Positions 8,807-18,469 are shown, numbered from the stretch's first letter. The stretch: 64,000 bases of DNA from Niveibacterium sp. SC-1 (GCF_038235435.1 NZ_CP151275.1:1302001-1366000), one strand, 5' to 3'. Numbers and translations are program-made. The notes: generated by a model from the sequence alone, not told the origin.

Positions 8807-9697
8807 TCAGCCCAGGGCCGTGTCCAGCGCCATCATCAGTACGAACCCGACCATCAAGCCGCCGGTGGCGAAGGCCTCATGCCCCTTGCGATGCGACTCG
8901 GGGATCATCTCGTGGCTGATCACATAGAGCATCGCGCCGGCCGCGAAGGCGAGCCCATAGGGCAGCAGGGCGGCCGACAGTCCGATCACCGCTGCGCCCA
9001 GCACGGCGGCAACCGGTTCGACCAGACCCGAAGCCATGCCCAGCGTCACCGAGAACGCACGCCCGTAGCCGGCGGCCAGCAGGGCGACCGCCACCACCAG
9101 GCCTTCGGGCAGGTCTTGGATCGCGATACCGGTGGCGAGTGCCGAGGCCCGCAGCGGGTCGGTCCCACCGAAGGCGACGCCGATGGCGAGGCCTTCGGGG
9201 ACGTTGTGGAGCGCAATCGCGAAGACGAAGAGCCAGGCGCGTCGCAGGCGGCTCGCGCGCGGCCCCTCTACGCCCTTGATGAAGTGTTCATGCGGCACCA
9301 GGCGGTCTATCGCCAGCAGGGCGGCCGCGCCCAGCAGGATGCCGCCGCCGACCTGCGCCGCCGCGAGCCCGCTGCCCGCACCCAGGGCGCGGGCAGCAGC
9401 CACGCCCGGCACGATCAGCGAGAAGGAACAGGCGGCCAGCATCACGCCGGCGCCAAAGCCCATCAGCGTGTCTTCCACCCGTTCGGGCAGGCGCCGCGAA
9501 AACATCACCGGTACAGCCCCGAGCGCAGTCGCCGCTGCGGCAACGAGGCCGCCAGCGAGGGCATCGCCTACATGAGGCAGCTCGGCAAGTTCCCGCCAGA
9601 ACGCCCAGCACAGGGCGAGCGCGCCGCTCACGACGATCAGCAGGCCGATCGCATGACGCGGGCTGAGGTAGAAGCTGGGGCGGGCGGGTGAGTGCAT
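8807..9697 (-). CDS. ZIP family metal transporter (GufA-like)
   Basis: 296-residue inner-membrane importer of zinc or other divalent metals. About eight hydrophobic segments are visible. Helix IV and V carry the metal-binding signatures HNVPEGLAIG and QDLPEGLVVA, and SHEMIPESHRKGHE lies near the end. There is an additional N-terminal hydrophobic stretch. The gene stands alone. A Fur-like box lies 81-99 bp upstream of the start, so metal-dependent repression is plausible. Zinc, iron or manganese cannot be distinguished. Confidence 0.9.
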   Translation of the reverse strand: MHSPARPSFYLSPRHAIGLLIVVSGALALCWAFWRELAELPHVGDALAGGLVAAAATALGAVPVMFSRRLPERVEDTLMGFGAGVMLAACSFSLIVPGVAAARALGAGSGLAAAQVGGGILLGAAALLAIDRLVPHEHFIKGVEGPRASRLRRAWLFVFAIALHNVPEGLAIGVAFGGTDPLRASALATGIAIQDLPEGLVVAVALLAAGYGRAFSVTLGMASGLVEPVAAVLGAAVIGLSAALLPYGLAFAAGAMLYVISHEMIPESHRKGHEAFATGGLMVGFVLMMALDTALG

Positions 9698-9777
9698 GGC
9701 GGGATCCTGATGCGTCAGAAAGCGTGAGCGGGAACAGGGTTCCGGCGGCGGCGTGATGCTGTCGGCACATTATTGCA

Positions 9778-9796
9778 GATGAGAATCAATCGCAAA
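9778..9796. promoter_or_regulatory. Fur-like box upstream of ZIP transporter
   Basis: GATGAGAATCAATCGCAAA matches the proteobacterial Fur consensus form AATGAGAATCATTCTCATT at 14 of 19 positions, with the left arm ATGAGAATCA intact. It lies 81-99 bp upstream of the ZIP gene start and would allow iron- or zinc-responsive control. Zur boxes differ somewhat, so the exact regulator is uncertain. Confidence 0.5.
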
Positions 9797-10016
9797 TGCG
9801 CTCGGGATAGCAGGCGGTGCCATCCGCGTCGAAGATGAGCCGTCCGGATGCGTCTGTGCGCGGCGCAGCTCCAGGGCTCACCCGTGCGACGCGGGACCTG
9901 ATCGCGGAGGTCAATCGGGTAGCTGCGCATTTCTTCGCCCCTCGCCGGACATGCTTCTTGGATACGCGGCGCCTTGGGCCTATCGTGTGGCGCTTTCTGC
10001 TATCGGGGCTTTGCAC

Positions 10017-10481
10017 ATGATGGGCTTGCTGCTGCGCCTGGGCTGCTTCTGCGTGGGGATACTGCTGCTGGCGGACCTCGTCGTGCCCGGCAGACACGAG
10101 AGCGCGAAGCTGGTGGCGCATCGCGTTGAAACGGAATGGACGTGGTCGCAATCCGGGCGTCAGGGTGAGTACCGGCATCAGGACGAGCACCGGAGCTACT
10201 GGCTGGATATGGGCGGTGAGGATCCGCGGTCCTGCGAGGTGAATTTCAGCGCCTACGAGGGGCTGCACGACGGCGATGCTGTGGGCATCAAGCTTTCGCC
10301 CATCCTCAAGCGCTGCGTCAGCGTGGCGAAGGTGAACGGACCGCTCTATTCGAACAGAGGCCTGAACCTGGGCCGCCTGATTGGAGCCTTGGTCCTGCTC
10401 GCGGTGGGCCTTGGGTTTGTCAATCCGCGCAGGCTTTGGGAGCGTGACGGCAGCGGGCGCACCCTGGGATCTGGCCTCTGA
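10017..10481 (+). CDS. Small membrane protein of unknown function
   Basis: 154 residues starting MMGLLLRLGCFCVGILLLADLVV. One transmembrane helix at each end (residues about 3-22 and about 118-138) flanks a polar region of about 95 residues with WTWSQSGRQGEYRHQDEHRSYW, the layout of DUF3592-like proteins. The frame is open from 9951, which would add 22 residues including a hydrophobic stretch; I prefer 10017. It is not linked in an operon with its neighbours. Function unknown. Confidence 0.6.
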   Translation: MMGLLLRLGCFCVGILLLADLVVPGRHESAKLVAHRVETEWTWSQSGRQGEYRHQDEHRSYWLDMGGEDPRSCEVNFSAYEGLHDGDAVGIKLSPILKRCVSVAKVNGPLYSNRGLNLGRLIGALVLLAVGLGFVNPRRLWERDGSGRTLGSGL

Positions 10482-10608
10482 GCCGGACGTCGCAGCGGGC
10501 GCGAGCCGTCGAGGCGGAAGACTCCCCGTTGGAGGTCCCGCTCCGGGCCTCGGCTAGAATCGTGCGATGAGGCGCCATCCGCGCGTCTTGAACGCCTCGG
10601 GGAAAAGC

Positions 10609-11814
10609 ATGAGCTTGTTCGGGAACGCGAAGACGGAGCCGGTTGCCCCGCAGCAACGCAAGCGCCGCCGTCGCCTGCGCAAGTGGCTGCTGATCGGTGG
10701 TGTCGCGGTGCTCCTGCTCGCGGGTCTGGGCTATCGCGCGGCGAAGGCGCCGGTGCCGGTAGAGCTCCTCACGGTGTCCGCCGCCTTTCCCTATCAAGGG
10801 CAGACGGTGCTCAATGCCACCGGCTACGTCGTGGCGCAACGCAAGGCCGCCGTGGCTTCCAAGGCGAACGGGCGGTTGGTGTGGCTGGGCGTGCGCGAGG
10901 GATCGCAGGTGAAGGCCGACGAGATCATTGCGCGTATCGAGAGCGCGGACGTCGAGGCGACGCTCGGTCAGGCGCGTGCCAATGTCGGCGTGGCCAGGGC
11001 CAATCTCGGGCAGGCCGAGGCCGAGGCCTACGAGGCGGAGCGGCTGCTGCTGCGTTCGCGCGAGTTGTCCGAGCGGGCCTTCATCTCGCAGGCCAGCCTC
11101 GATGAAGCCGAGGCCCGCCAGCGCCGTGCGGTGGCGGCAGTGGCCAGCGGCCGCGCCAGCGTGAGTGCGGCCGAAGCCGGGGCGCGCGCGGCCCAGGTGG
11201 CGGTGGACCAGACCGCGATCCGCGCGCCCTTCGACGGCGTGGTGCTGACCAAGAACGCGAACGTGGGCGACGTGGTGTCGTCCTATTCGGCTGCGGCCGA
11301 CAGCAAGGGCGCGGTGGTCACCATGGCGGACATGGATTCACTGGAAGTCGAGGCCGATGTCTCGGAGTCGGCCCTGGGCAAGGTGAAGGTCGGCCAGGCC
11401 TGCGAGATCCAGCTCGATGCGCTGCCGGAACAGCGCTTCGAGGGCGAGTTGATCCGCCTGGTGCCGACGGTGGATCGCTCCAAGGCGAGCGTGATGTCGA
11501 AGATCCGCTTCCGCGTGGCCGACCCGCGCGTGCTGCCCGAGATGAGCGCCAAGGTCGCCTTCCTCGGCCGTCGGATGGAGCCGGCCGAACGCACGCCGCG
11601 CACGGCCGTGCACCGCGATGCGCTGGTGGAGGAAGGCGGCGCGCACTATGTGTTCCGCGTCGAGAACGAGCGCGCGCACAAGCTCAAGGTCACCCCGGGC
11701 GCCGCCATCGGCGATCTGGTCCAGGTGCCGGAGCTCAAGCCTGGCGATCGGGTCGTGCGCAAGCCGGATGCGAAGCTGCGCGACGGGGCGGCCGTCACCC
11801 CGGCGAAGACATGA
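10609..11814 (+). CDS. Periplasmic adaptor of a MacAB-like ABC exporter
   Basis: 401-residue MacA/HlyD-type adaptor that would connect an inner-membrane ABC exporter to an outer-membrane channel. The order is a basic N terminus, a transmembrane anchor (WLLIGGVAVLLLAGLGY), lipoyl half-motif (ASKANGRLVWLGVREGSQVKADEIIARIESADVEATL), a long helical hairpin, the second half-motif (TAIRAPFDGVVLTKNANVGDVV) and a beta-barrel. The ATG at 10609 is preferred over 10567 because of a GGGGAAAA ribosome site. It overlaps the next gene by 4 bp (ATGA). No permease is adjacent; two FtsX-like permeases without an ATPase lie at 39.4-41.7 kb. Confidence 0.9.
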   Translation: MSLFGNAKTEPVAPQQRKRRRRLRKWLLIGGVAVLLLAGLGYRAAKAPVPVELLTVSAAFPYQGQTVLNATGYVVAQRKAAVASKANGRLVWLGVREGSQVKADEIIARIESADVEATLGQARANVGVARANLGQAEAEAYEAERLLLRSRELSERAFISQASLDEAEARQRRAVAAVASGRASVSAAEAGARAAQVAVDQTAIRAPFDGVVLTKNANVGDVVSSYSAAADSKGAVVTMADMDSLEVEADVSESALGKVKVGQACEIQLDALPEQRFEGELIRLVPTVDRSKASVMSKIRFRVADPRVLPEMSAKVAFLGRRMEPAERTPRTAVHRDALVEEGGAHYVFRVENERAHKLKVTPGAAIGDLVQVPELKPGDRVVRKPDAKLRDGAAVTPAKT

Positions 11815-12545
11815 GCGCGTCGGCGAGCGTTCCGCCCGCAGCCGCCAACCAAGTGCCGATGATCGCGGTGCGCGAGGTGCAGAAGTCGTATCGGCGCGGC
11901 TCCCAGATCATCCCTGTCCTGCAGGGCATCACCCTCGAAGTGCAGCGCGGCGAATTCCTCGCGCTGATGGGCCCTTCGGGCTCGGGCAAGAGCACGCTCC
12001 TGAACCTCATCGCCGGGATCGACGCGATCGATGCGGGCTCGCTGGAGGTCGCGGGCGTCGAGCTGGCAGGCCTGTCCGAACGCGCGCTGGCGGACTGGCG
12101 CGCGGCCCATGTCGGCTTCATCTTCCAGTTCTACAACCTGATGCCGGTGCTCAACGCCTTCGAGAACGTGGAGCTGCCCTTGATGCTCACCGACCTTGGC
12201 CGTCGCGCGCGGCATGACAGGGTGAATCAGGCACTGGAGATGGTGGGGCTGGCCGATCGCATGGATCACTATCCCTCCGAACTCTCCGGAGGGCAGCAGC
12301 AGCGGGTGGCGATTGCCCGGGCGCTGATCACCGACCCCTCGCTGATCGTGGCCGACGAGCCGACCGGCGACCTCGATCGCGATTCCGCCACCGACATCCT
12401 CAGGCTCCTGCAGCGGCTCAACCGCGAGACTGCCAAGACCATCGTGATGGTCACCCACGACCAGCGTGCGGCCGCCCATGCCCACGCGATCATGCATCTG
12501 GAGAAAGGCGTGCTTTCCAAGCGCGAGGAGAATCCACCGATCTAG
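11811..12545 (+). CDS. ABC exporter ATP-binding protein (MacB/LolD-type)
   Basis: 244-residue ATPase of the MacB/LolD/FtsE class. Walker A is MGPSGSGKSTLLNLIAGID, the Q-loop is FIFQFYNLMPVLNAFENVELPL (a signature of this class), the ABC motif is LSGGQQQRVAIARAL and Walker B is LIVADEPTGDLD, with the switch His in VMVTHD. Translationally coupled to the adaptor gene. It has no permease domain and none follows; a strong terminator ends the unit at 12632. The partner is probably the FtsX-like pair at 39.4-41.7 kb, by inference. Confidence 0.93.
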   Translation: MSASASVPPAAANQVPMIAVREVQKSYRRGSQIIPVLQGITLEVQRGEFLALMGPSGSGKSTLLNLIAGIDAIDAGSLEVAGVELAGLSERALADWRAAHVGFIFQFYNLMPVLNAFENVELPLMLTDLGRRARHDRVNQALEMVGLADRMDHYPSELSGGQQQRVAIARALITDPSLIVADEPTGDLDRDSATDILRLLQRLNRETAKTIVMVTHDQRAAAHAHAIMHLEKGVLSKREENPPI

Positions 12546-12605
12546 CTCGCCCGGGAGACCCGTGGAGGCGTCGGAGGCACGCGGTGAGCCCTTGTGCCCA
12601 GAAAG

Positions 12606-12632
12606 AAAAAGCCCGGCTTGGCCGGGCTTTTT
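12606..12632. terminator. Bidirectional rho-independent terminator
   Basis: AAAAA-GCCCGGC-ttg-GCCGGGC-TTTTT: a perfect 7-bp GC stem extended by A/T arms, with T-tracts on both strands. It serves the convergent ends of the ATPase gene (+) and the SHOCT-domain gene (-). Confidence 0.93.
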
Positions 12633-12657
12633 CATGGTGTTGCGAAGGCTGCTGCGA

Positions 12658-13560
12658 TCACAGCTCCTTCAGCAGCTCCGCACGCTTTTGCTGGAACTCG
12701 GCATCGGTGATGAGGCCTTGATCCTTGAGGCGCTGCAGGGCCTTGAAGCGGTTTTCCTGCTTGCTCACGGGGTCGGCCGAAGCTGCAGCCGCCGCGGCCG
12801 GTGCCGCCGCAACTGCACCGTTGCGGGCGTTCTGGGCCGCCTGGGCATCGCCGGCGCGGCCGCGCGCCGTCACCGTGCCTGGAGCGATGGCCGTGGCCGG
12901 TGCGGCCACCGCGATCCAGTCGTTGCGCAGGATCTGTGCGTCGCCCTTGGTGACGCCGGAAAGCTGCACGTACTTGGTGGGCTTGTCGCGGCGACCGAAG
13001 TCCAGGGTCGGGCCGTCCAGCTGGCCAGTGGCCTGATGCTGCGAATTGACGTCCTTGAGCGCCATGCCAAGCATCACGTTCACCCGGCCGTCGACGTAGA
13101 AGAGCCGGCCGACGTTGGTGAGCAGGTTGCGGAACTTGCCGCGCACATGCTCGCCGGTGCTGGCGAACAGGACGTCCTCATTCGGGCGAGCGACGGAAAG
13201 CATGGCCACGAAAGCCGGAGCGACCTGCTTGAGCTCGGCATCCATGAACAGCGGCTCGGGTCCCTTGCCGATATCGACCTGGATGGAGGACAGCGCCTGG
13301 ATGAGGGCTGCTTCGGTGATCTGCACCGGTTGCTGGTTGGGCGTGCCGCGGTCGCCGCCGGTGCGCCGCTCGAGTTTCATGCGGTCCCACTCGCCCCACT
13401 TGATCGAGCTGCTCGGGTCATCCATCCAGCCCTCGACCTTGGAGAGGGAGAGGTCCGACCAGCTATCGAGCAGAGAGGCAGCGTGCGCTTGTACCGGGAT
13501 GAGCGATGCAGTAGTCAGCGCGAGCGCGCCGATCAGGCCAATGGTGTGGGACTTCAACAT
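12658..13560 (-). CDS. Secreted protein with C-terminal SHOCT domain
   Basis: 300 residues with a signal peptide (MLKSHTIGLIGALALTTASLIPVQAHA, cleavage after AHA). The central region, about residues 40-220, is not recognised; it contains FVAMLSVARPNEDVLFASTGEHVRGKFRNLL and VNVMLGMALKD. An Ala-rich linker follows, then a short C-terminal domain (FKALQRLKDQGLITDAEFQQKRAELLKEL) that matches SHOCT, an oligomerisation module found at protein ends. It lies downstream of pgi on the same strand, but a terminator hairpin separates them. Exact role unknown. Confidence 0.8.
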   Translation of the reverse strand: MLKSHTIGLIGALALTTASLIPVQAHAASLLDSWSDLSLSKVEGWMDDPSSSIKWGEWDRMKLERRTGGDRGTPNQQPVQITEAALIQALSSIQVDIGKGPEPLFMDAELKQVAPAFVAMLSVARPNEDVLFASTGEHVRGKFRNLLTNVGRLFYVDGRVNVMLGMALKDVNSQHQATGQLDGPTLDFGRRDKPTKYVQLSGVTKGDAQILRNDWIAVAAPATAIAPGTVTARGRAGDAQAAQNARNGAVAAAPAAAAAASADPVSKQENRFKALQRLKDQGLITDAEFQQKRAELLKEL

Positions 13561-13589
13561 GTAGCGTGTCTTTCGCGATCGTGGAACAA

Positions 13590-13612
13590 AGGCCCGCGCC
13601 GGGCGCGGGCCT
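13590..13612 (-). terminator. Terminator of the zwf-pgl-glk-pgi operon
   Basis: Hairpin AGGCCCGCGC-cgg-GCGCGGGCCT, read on the minus strand, followed there by TTTGTTCC. It lies 14 bp beyond the pgi stop codon and upstream of the SHOCT-domain gene. Confidence 0.8.
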
Positions 13613-13625
13613 GTCTGGCCCGACG

Positions 13626-15269
13626 TCAGAACTGCTGGCGCGAACGCACGAGGGCAATCAGACGCTGGGTCGAAGCGTCGTAGTTTAGCTCACCGCCGCC
13701 GCCCTTGAGGGCGGTCTCGATCCCGGTCGCGAGTTGCTTGCCGAGTTCCACGCCCCACTGGTCGTAGGAGTTGATGCCCCACACCGCACCCTGCACGAAG
13801 ACCTTGTGCTCGTAGAGCGCGATCAGCGCACCCACGTGCTTGGGGTCAAGCTTGTCGAGCAGCAGCATGCTGCTCGGGCGGTTACCGCTGAAGGTCTTGT
13901 GCGGCACCAGGGGCTCGGCCTTGTCGGCAGCCACACCGGCTTTCGCGAACTCGGCACGCACTTCGTCCGGGGTCTTGCCGCGCATCAGCGCAGCCGCCTG
14001 GGCGAAGCAGCTGGCGATCAGGATCGCGTGGTGCTTCGGATCGATGCCCGGCTGGTCCAGCGCGAGGATGAAATCGAGCGGGATCAGGTGGGTGCCTTGG
14101 TGCAGGAGCTGGAAGTAGGCGTGCTGGCCGTTGATGCCGGGTTCGCCCCAGATGATCGGGCCGGTGCCGTATTCGACCTTCTCGCCTTCGCGACGCACGC
14201 CCTTGCCGTTGGACTCCATGTCCAGCTGCTGCAGGTAGGCGGGCAGGCGATGCAGGTTCTGGTTGTACGGTGCGATGACGGTGGACGGCGAGCCGAGGAA
14301 GTTGCCGTACCAGACGCCGATCAGGCCCATCAGCAGCGGCAGGTTCTTCTCCGCCGGTGCGGTCAGGAAGTGCTGGTCCATCTCGTGCGCACCTTCGAGC
14401 AGCGCACGGAAGTTGTCCGGACCGAGCGAAAGGATGATCGGCAGGCCGATCGCCGACCACAGCGAATAGCGGCCGCCCACCCAGTCCCAGAAACCGAACA
14501 TGTTGTCGGTGGAGATGCCGAACTTGCTCACGGCCGCGCCGTTGGTCGACACCGCGACGAAGTGCTTGGCGATGTCCGCTTCGGCCGCGCCCGAGGCGAG
14601 GAACCAGGCGCGTGCGCTATGTGCGTTGGTCAGCGTCTCGATGGTGGTGAAGGTCTTGGAGGCGATGATGAAGAGCGTCGTCTCCGGATTCACCTTTTTG
14701 AGCACCTGCTGGATCTGCGCGCCGTCCACGTTGGAGACGAAGTGCATGCGCAGGTCGTCCTGGCCGTAGGGCTTGAGCGCCTCGCAGACCATCAGCGGGC
14801 CCAGGTCCGAACCGCCAATGCCGATGTTGACCACATCGGTGATTGCCTTGCCGGTGCGGCCCAGCCAGAGACCGCAGCGCAGCTTGTCGGCGAAGGCGAA
14901 CATGCGGTCGAGCACCGCATTGACTTCGGGCATCACGTCGGCGCCGTCGACCTGGATCGGCGTGTTGCTGCGATTACGCAACGCCACATGCAGCACCGCG
15001 CGGTTCTCGGTGTTGTTGATCTTCTCGCCTGCAAACATCGCGGCACGACGCTCCGCCACACCCGTCTGCTCGGCCAGCGCGAACAGGGCCTTGAGTGTGT
15101 CCGCGTCGACTCGGTGCTTGGAGTAATCGAGCTGGATGCCACAGGCGTCGGCGACGTAGCGCTGGGCGCGCTGCGGATCCTTGTCGAAGACTTCGCGCAG
15201 ATGGCGCGTCTTCCAGGCTTCGGCCAGTTGGGAGAGGTCTTTCCAGGCGGGGGTTTGCGAGGGATTCAT
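13626..15269 (-). CDS. pgi: Glucose-6-phosphate isomerase
   Basis: Interconverts glucose-6-phosphate and fructose-6-phosphate in the cytoplasm. 547 residues, close to the E. coli enzyme. Signatures include [38 protein letters not shown], the active-site segment [13 protein letters not shown], and [14 protein letters not shown] near the end. The ATG at 15269 ([12 protein letters not shown]) is preferred over an upstream extension of 50 codons that overlaps glk's 3' flank and shows no conserved sequence. Last gene of zwf-pgl-glk-pgi; in an Entner-Doudoroff organism it lets fructose-6-phosphate cycle back to glucose-6-phosphate. Confidence 0.98.
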   Translation of the reverse strand: MNPSQTPAWKDLSQLAEAWKTRHLREVFDKDPQRAQRYVADACGIQLDYSKHRVDADTLKALFALAEQTGVAERRAAMFAGEKINNTENRAVLHVALRNRSNTPIQVDGADVMPEVNAVLDRMFAFADKLRCGLWLGRTGKAITDVVNIGIGGSDLGPLMVCEALKPYGQDDLRMHFVSNVDGAQIQQVLKKVNPETTLFIIASKTFTTIETLTNAHSARAWFLASGAAEADIAKHFVAVSTNGAAVSKFGISTDNMFGFWDWVGGRYSLWSAIGLPIILSLGPDNFRALLEGAHEMDQHFLTAPAEKNLPLLMGLIGVWYGNFLGSPSTVIAPYNQNLHRLPAYLQQLDMESNGKGVRREGEKVEYGTGPIIWGEPGINGQHAYFQLLHQGTHLIPLDFILALDQPGIDPKHHAILIASCFAQAAALMRGKTPDEVRAEFAKAGVAADKAEPLVPHKTFSGNRPSSMLLLDKLDPKHVGALIALYEHKVFVQGAVWGINSYDQWGVELGKQLATGIETALKGGGGELNYDASTQRLIALVRSRQQF

Positions 15270-15349
15270 CGGCTTGCTTCCTGATTCGGGGGAACGGGAT
15301 GAGCGGGTGCGCGCGTCGGCACGATGGACGCGCGCGGGGGAACTGCGTC

Positions 15350-16327
15350 TCAGGCGAAGGCTTGCGTCAGCGCGACCGAGGAACCGATCAGCGCGGGGTA
15401 GGCGGAATGGATCACCCAAACCGGCATCTCGCCAAGGTAGCCCTGGAAGCGGCCCTTTTCCTCGAAGCGCGCACGGAAGGGGGTGCGGTGGATCAGGTCG
15501 CCCAGGCGCGGGATGATGCCGCCGCCGATGAACACGCCGCCGCGCGCACCCAGGGTCAGCGCGAGATTGCCCGCGACCGTGCCGAGGAAGGCGCAGAACA
15601 TGTGGATGCTGTCGACGGCAAGCTTGTCCTTGCCTTCCAGCGCCGCCGCGCCGATCTCCGGTGCGGTCTGGCCCGGCGAGGGCAGGCCGCGCACGGCGGC
15701 CAGCGCTTCATGCAGGTTCACGAGACCGGGGCCGGACAGGATGCGCTCGGCCGAGACGTGCGGATAGGTGCGGCCCAGTTCCTGCACGACTGCGAACTCT
15801 TCTTCGGTGCGCGCCGAGATCGTGACGTGGCCGCCCTCGCCCGAAAGGGGAATGTAGCCCGAAGGCGAGGGGATGAGGCCGGAGACGCCGAGGCCCGTGC
15901 CCGGTCCGAGCACGCCGATCGCGGCGCTCTTGTCCGCCGTCTTGCCGCCGACCTGCACCAGTTCGTTGGCCGGCAAGTGGGGCAGCGAGAGCGCGAGCGC
16001 GGTGAAGTCGTTGATGAAGATGAGTTTCGTCAGTCCCACCGCCTTGCGCAGCGCTTCGATCGAGAAGGCCCAGGTGTGGTTGGTCATCTTGATGCTGTCG
16101 CCATCGATCGGATTGGCGATGCCGATCGCGCCCGCCACCGGACGCTCGCCACCGGCGAGCTTCAGGTAGGCCTCGATCGCCTCGGCGGGGCCGGGGTAAT
16201 CCGCGCCGGAAAGCGTGCGGATCTCTTCCACCGGGCCGCCTTCGTAGCGGATCAGCGCAAAGCGAGCATTGGTGCCGCCGATGTCGCCAAGCAGGCGGGG
16301 AAAGGTCTTATCGACACCAGAAGACAT
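15350..16327 (-). CDS. glk: Glucokinase
   Basis: Phosphorylates cytoplasmic glucose with ATP. 325 residues of the bacterial glucokinase (non-ROK) family: ATP-binding [14 protein letters not shown] at residues about 11-24, [11 protein letters not shown] with the catalytic Asp, [13 protein letters not shown], and SGEGGHVTI. The ATG at 16327 lies 20 bp inside the 3' end of pgl, so the two are translationally coupled. It is the stand-alone paralogue of the glucokinase domain fused to HexR at 33.9 kb. Likely controlled with zwf by HexR. Confidence 0.97.
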   Translation of the reverse strand: MSSGVDKTFPRLLGDIGGTNARFALIRYEGGPVEEIRTLSGADYPGPAEAIEAYLKLAGGERPVAGAIGIANPIDGDSIKMTNHTWAFSIEALRKAVGLTKLIFINDFTALALSLPHLPANELVQVGGKTADKSAAIGVLGPGTGLGVSGLIPSPSGYIPLSGEGGHVTISARTEEEFAVVQELGRTYPHVSAERILSGPGLVNLHEALAAVRGLPSPGQTAPEIGAAALEGKDKLAVDSIHMFCAFLGTVAGNLALTLGARGGVFIGGGIIPRLGDLIHRTPFRARFEEKGRFQGYLGEMPVWVIHSAYPALIGSSVALTQAFA

Positions 16328-17009
16328 GACTGGAAACCTCGGATTGGTTGAAGGCGAAACGGATGGGGAAACGGAAGGCGTCCTGCCCGGCGAGGACCTC
16401 GCCCAGGAGCTGCCACTTCTGCGCACCGGTGACATGGAGCGCGATGTTGCGGGCATGCGCGAGGCGCGGCGCGGTCAGCGTGATACGCCAGCGCGGCGCC
16501 TTGGTCGCGTTCTCGGTGGCGAGGCAAGCTTCGCCCGTCGCGTCGAGGAGGCCCGCAGCGAGCTGCGGCGAATCGGGGAAGAGCGAAGCGGTGTGGCCGT
16601 CTTCGCCCATGCCGAGAATGACAACGTCAAACGCGTCGGGCACGGCACGCATGGCTTCGCTCGCCCGCGCGGCACCGGCTACCGGATCGGCCGCGTCGAA
16701 CTTGAGCGGGATGAACGTGGCCGCAGCAGCGCCGCCGACCAAGAGGTTCTCGCGCACCAGCTTCTCGTTGCTGTCCGCATGGGTGTTGTCCACCCAGCGT
16801 TCGTCGGCGAGGGTGATCGTCACCCGCGACCAGTCGAGCGGCTTGTCGCGCAGCAGGTGGAAGAGGCCCAGCGGTGTGCGGCCGCCGGAGACCACGAGCG
16901 AGGCGCGGCCGCGCTGGGTGATGCCCTGTGCCAGCTCGCCTGCGACCCAGGTGGCGAGTTCGGCATCCAGCGCGGCGGTGGAATCCTGTGCGTGCAGCGT
17001 CAGTGCCAT
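16308..17009 (-). CDS. pgl: 6-phosphogluconolactonase
   Basis: Hydrolyses 6-phosphogluconolactone to 6-phosphogluconate, second step after Zwf. 233 residues, DevB/SOL type: VVSGGRTPLGLFHLL, LADERWVDNTHADSNEKLVRENLL, and GMGEDGHTASLFPDSPQL. The start is decided by the junction with zwf: TGA and ATG share one base at 17009, with GAGGA six bases upstream inside the zwf end. A GTG at 17012 is in frame but less likely. Overlaps glk by 20 bp. Confidence 0.96.
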   Translation of the reverse strand: MALTLHAQDSTAALDAELATWVAGELAQGITQRGRASLVVSGGRTPLGLFHLLRDKPLDWSRVTITLADERWVDNTHADSNEKLVRENLLVGGAAAATFIPLKFDAADPVAGAARASEAMRAVPDAFDVVILGMGEDGHTASLFPDSPQLAAGLLDATGEACLATENATKAPRWRITLTAPRLAHARNIALHVTGAQKWQLLGEVLAGQDAFRFPIRFAFNQSEVSSHVFWCR

Positions 17010-18469
17010 CACATTTCCTCGTGCCAGAGATGGCCACCGCGGCTGAGCAGCGCGCTCGATGAAGTCGGGCCCCAGGTGCCAGCGGCGTAGGACTTCGGCT
17101 TCTCACCGCTTTCCGCCCAGCCCTTCATGATCGGTTCGACCCAGCGCCAGGCGGCTTCCTGCTCGTCGCGACGGACGAAGAGCGTCAAGTTGCCGCGCAT
17201 CGCGTCCATCAACAGGCGCTCATAGGCTTCGAGGCGGCGACCCTTGAAGGTTTCGAGGAAGTCCAGGCTCAGCGAGACGGGATCCAGGGTCATGGTGTCG
17301 CCGGGCTGCTTGGCGTTCATGAAGAGCTGGACAGTCTCGTCGGGCTGCATCTGGATCACCAGGCTATTGGCCGGGCGGCCGATCTCGCAGGAATCGAAAA
17401 TGCAGTGCGGCACCGGCTTGAAGTTGATGACGATCTCGGCGAGCTTCTCCTGCATCCGCTTGCCCACGCGCAGGTAGAAGGGCACGCCGGCCCAGCGCCA
17501 GGAGCTGATCTCGGCCTTGATCGCGACGAAGGTCTCGGTCTGGCTGTCGGGCGCTACGTCCTTCTCTTCCAGGTAGCCCTTGACGGCCTGGCCGTTGATG
17601 GCGCCGGAGCGGTACTGGCCGCGCACGGTCTTGGTCATCACGTCGGAACCCCAGATCGGCACCAGGGCGCGCAGGACCTTGAGCTTCTCGTCGCGCACGG
17701 CGGTCGGTTCGAGCGAGGAGGGCGGCTCCATCGCGACGATGCACAGCAGCTGGAGCAGGTGGTTCTGCACCATGTCGCGCATCGCCCCGGTCTCTTCATA
17801 GAAGGCCCCGCGGTTCTCTACGCCCAGCTGTTCGGAAACGGTGATCTGCACATCGCGCACCCACTGATTACGCCACAGGGGCTCCATCAGCACATTGCCG
17901 AAGCGCAAAGCCAGGAGGTTCTGCACCGGCTCTTTGCCCAGGTAGTGGTCGATGCGAAAGATCTGGTCTTCGCCGAAGTGGCGACCGACTTCATCGTTGA
18001 TCGCCTGGTTCGAGGCGAGGTCCACGCCCAGCGGTTTCTCCAGGATCACGCGCGAGATCGGCGTGATGAGTCCGGCGTTGGCGAGATTGCGGCAGGTCGG
18101 CGTGAAGAGATGCGGCGCGGTAGAGAGGTAATACACGCGCGGGCGCGAGGTGTCGCTGAGCAGTTCGGCGAGATTCTGGAAGGTCTCGGGCTTGGTCGAG
18201 TCAAGGCTGCGATAGTCAAGGCGGGCCGCGAAGCTCTCCCAGGTCGCGGCGTCGTAGGCGTCCTTGTCGAGGAACTTCTGCAGCGCGTCCTGGGCGATCG
18301 CGATATATGCATCACGGCTATGGCCGCTGCGCGCCACGCCAACGATGCGCACGTCCGGCGCGAGGAGCCCGTCCTGATGCAGGTGATAGAAGGCGGGCAA
18401 GAGCTTGCGCATCACCAGGTCGCCGGTGGCGCCAAAGAGGACGACGTCGAGTGCAGAAATCTGCGTCAT
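17009..18469 (-). CDS. zwf: Glucose-6-phosphate 1-dehydrogenase
   Basis: Oxidises glucose-6-phosphate to 6-phosphogluconolactone with NADP or NAD. 486 residues. The Rossmann motif is VVLFGATGDLVMRKLLPAFYHL, and the substrate-site signature is RIDHYLGKEPVQNLLALRFGN with the conserved Asp-His. The frame is open 68 codons upstream of the ATG at 18469, but MTQISALDVVLFGATG is the normal family start, and the extension covers the promoter. First gene of zwf-pgl-glk-pgi. A sigma-70-like promoter with a HexR-like box lies about 100 bp upstream. Confidence 0.98.
   Translation of the reverse strand: MTQISALDVVLFGATGDLVMRKLLPAFYHLHQDGLLAPDVRIVGVARSGHSRDAYIAIAQDALQKFLDKDAYDAATWESFAARLDYRSLDSTKPETFQNLAELLSDTSRPRVYYLSTAPHLFTPTCRNLANAGLITPISRVILEKPLGVDLASNQAINDEVGRHFGEDQIFRIDHYLGKEPVQNLLALRFGNVLMEPLWRNQWVRDVQITVSEQLGVENRGAFYEETGAMRDMVQNHLLQLLCIVAMEPPSSLEPTAVRDEKLKVLRALVPIWGSDVMTKTVRGQYRSGAINGQAVKGYLEEKDVAPDSQTETFVAIKAEISSWRWAGVPFYLRVGKRMQEKLAEIVINFKPVPHCIFDSCEIGRPANSLVIQMQPDETVQLFMNAKQPGDTMTLDPVSLSLDFLETFKGRRLEAYERLLMDAMRGNLTLFVRRDEQEAAWRWVEPIMKGWAESGEKPKSYAAGTWGPTSSSALLSRGGHLWHEEM

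Noticed and set aside
13734..15284. 516-codon open frame antisense to pgi
   Set aside because: Shadow of pgi; composition is Arg/His/Val-rich and shows no domain.
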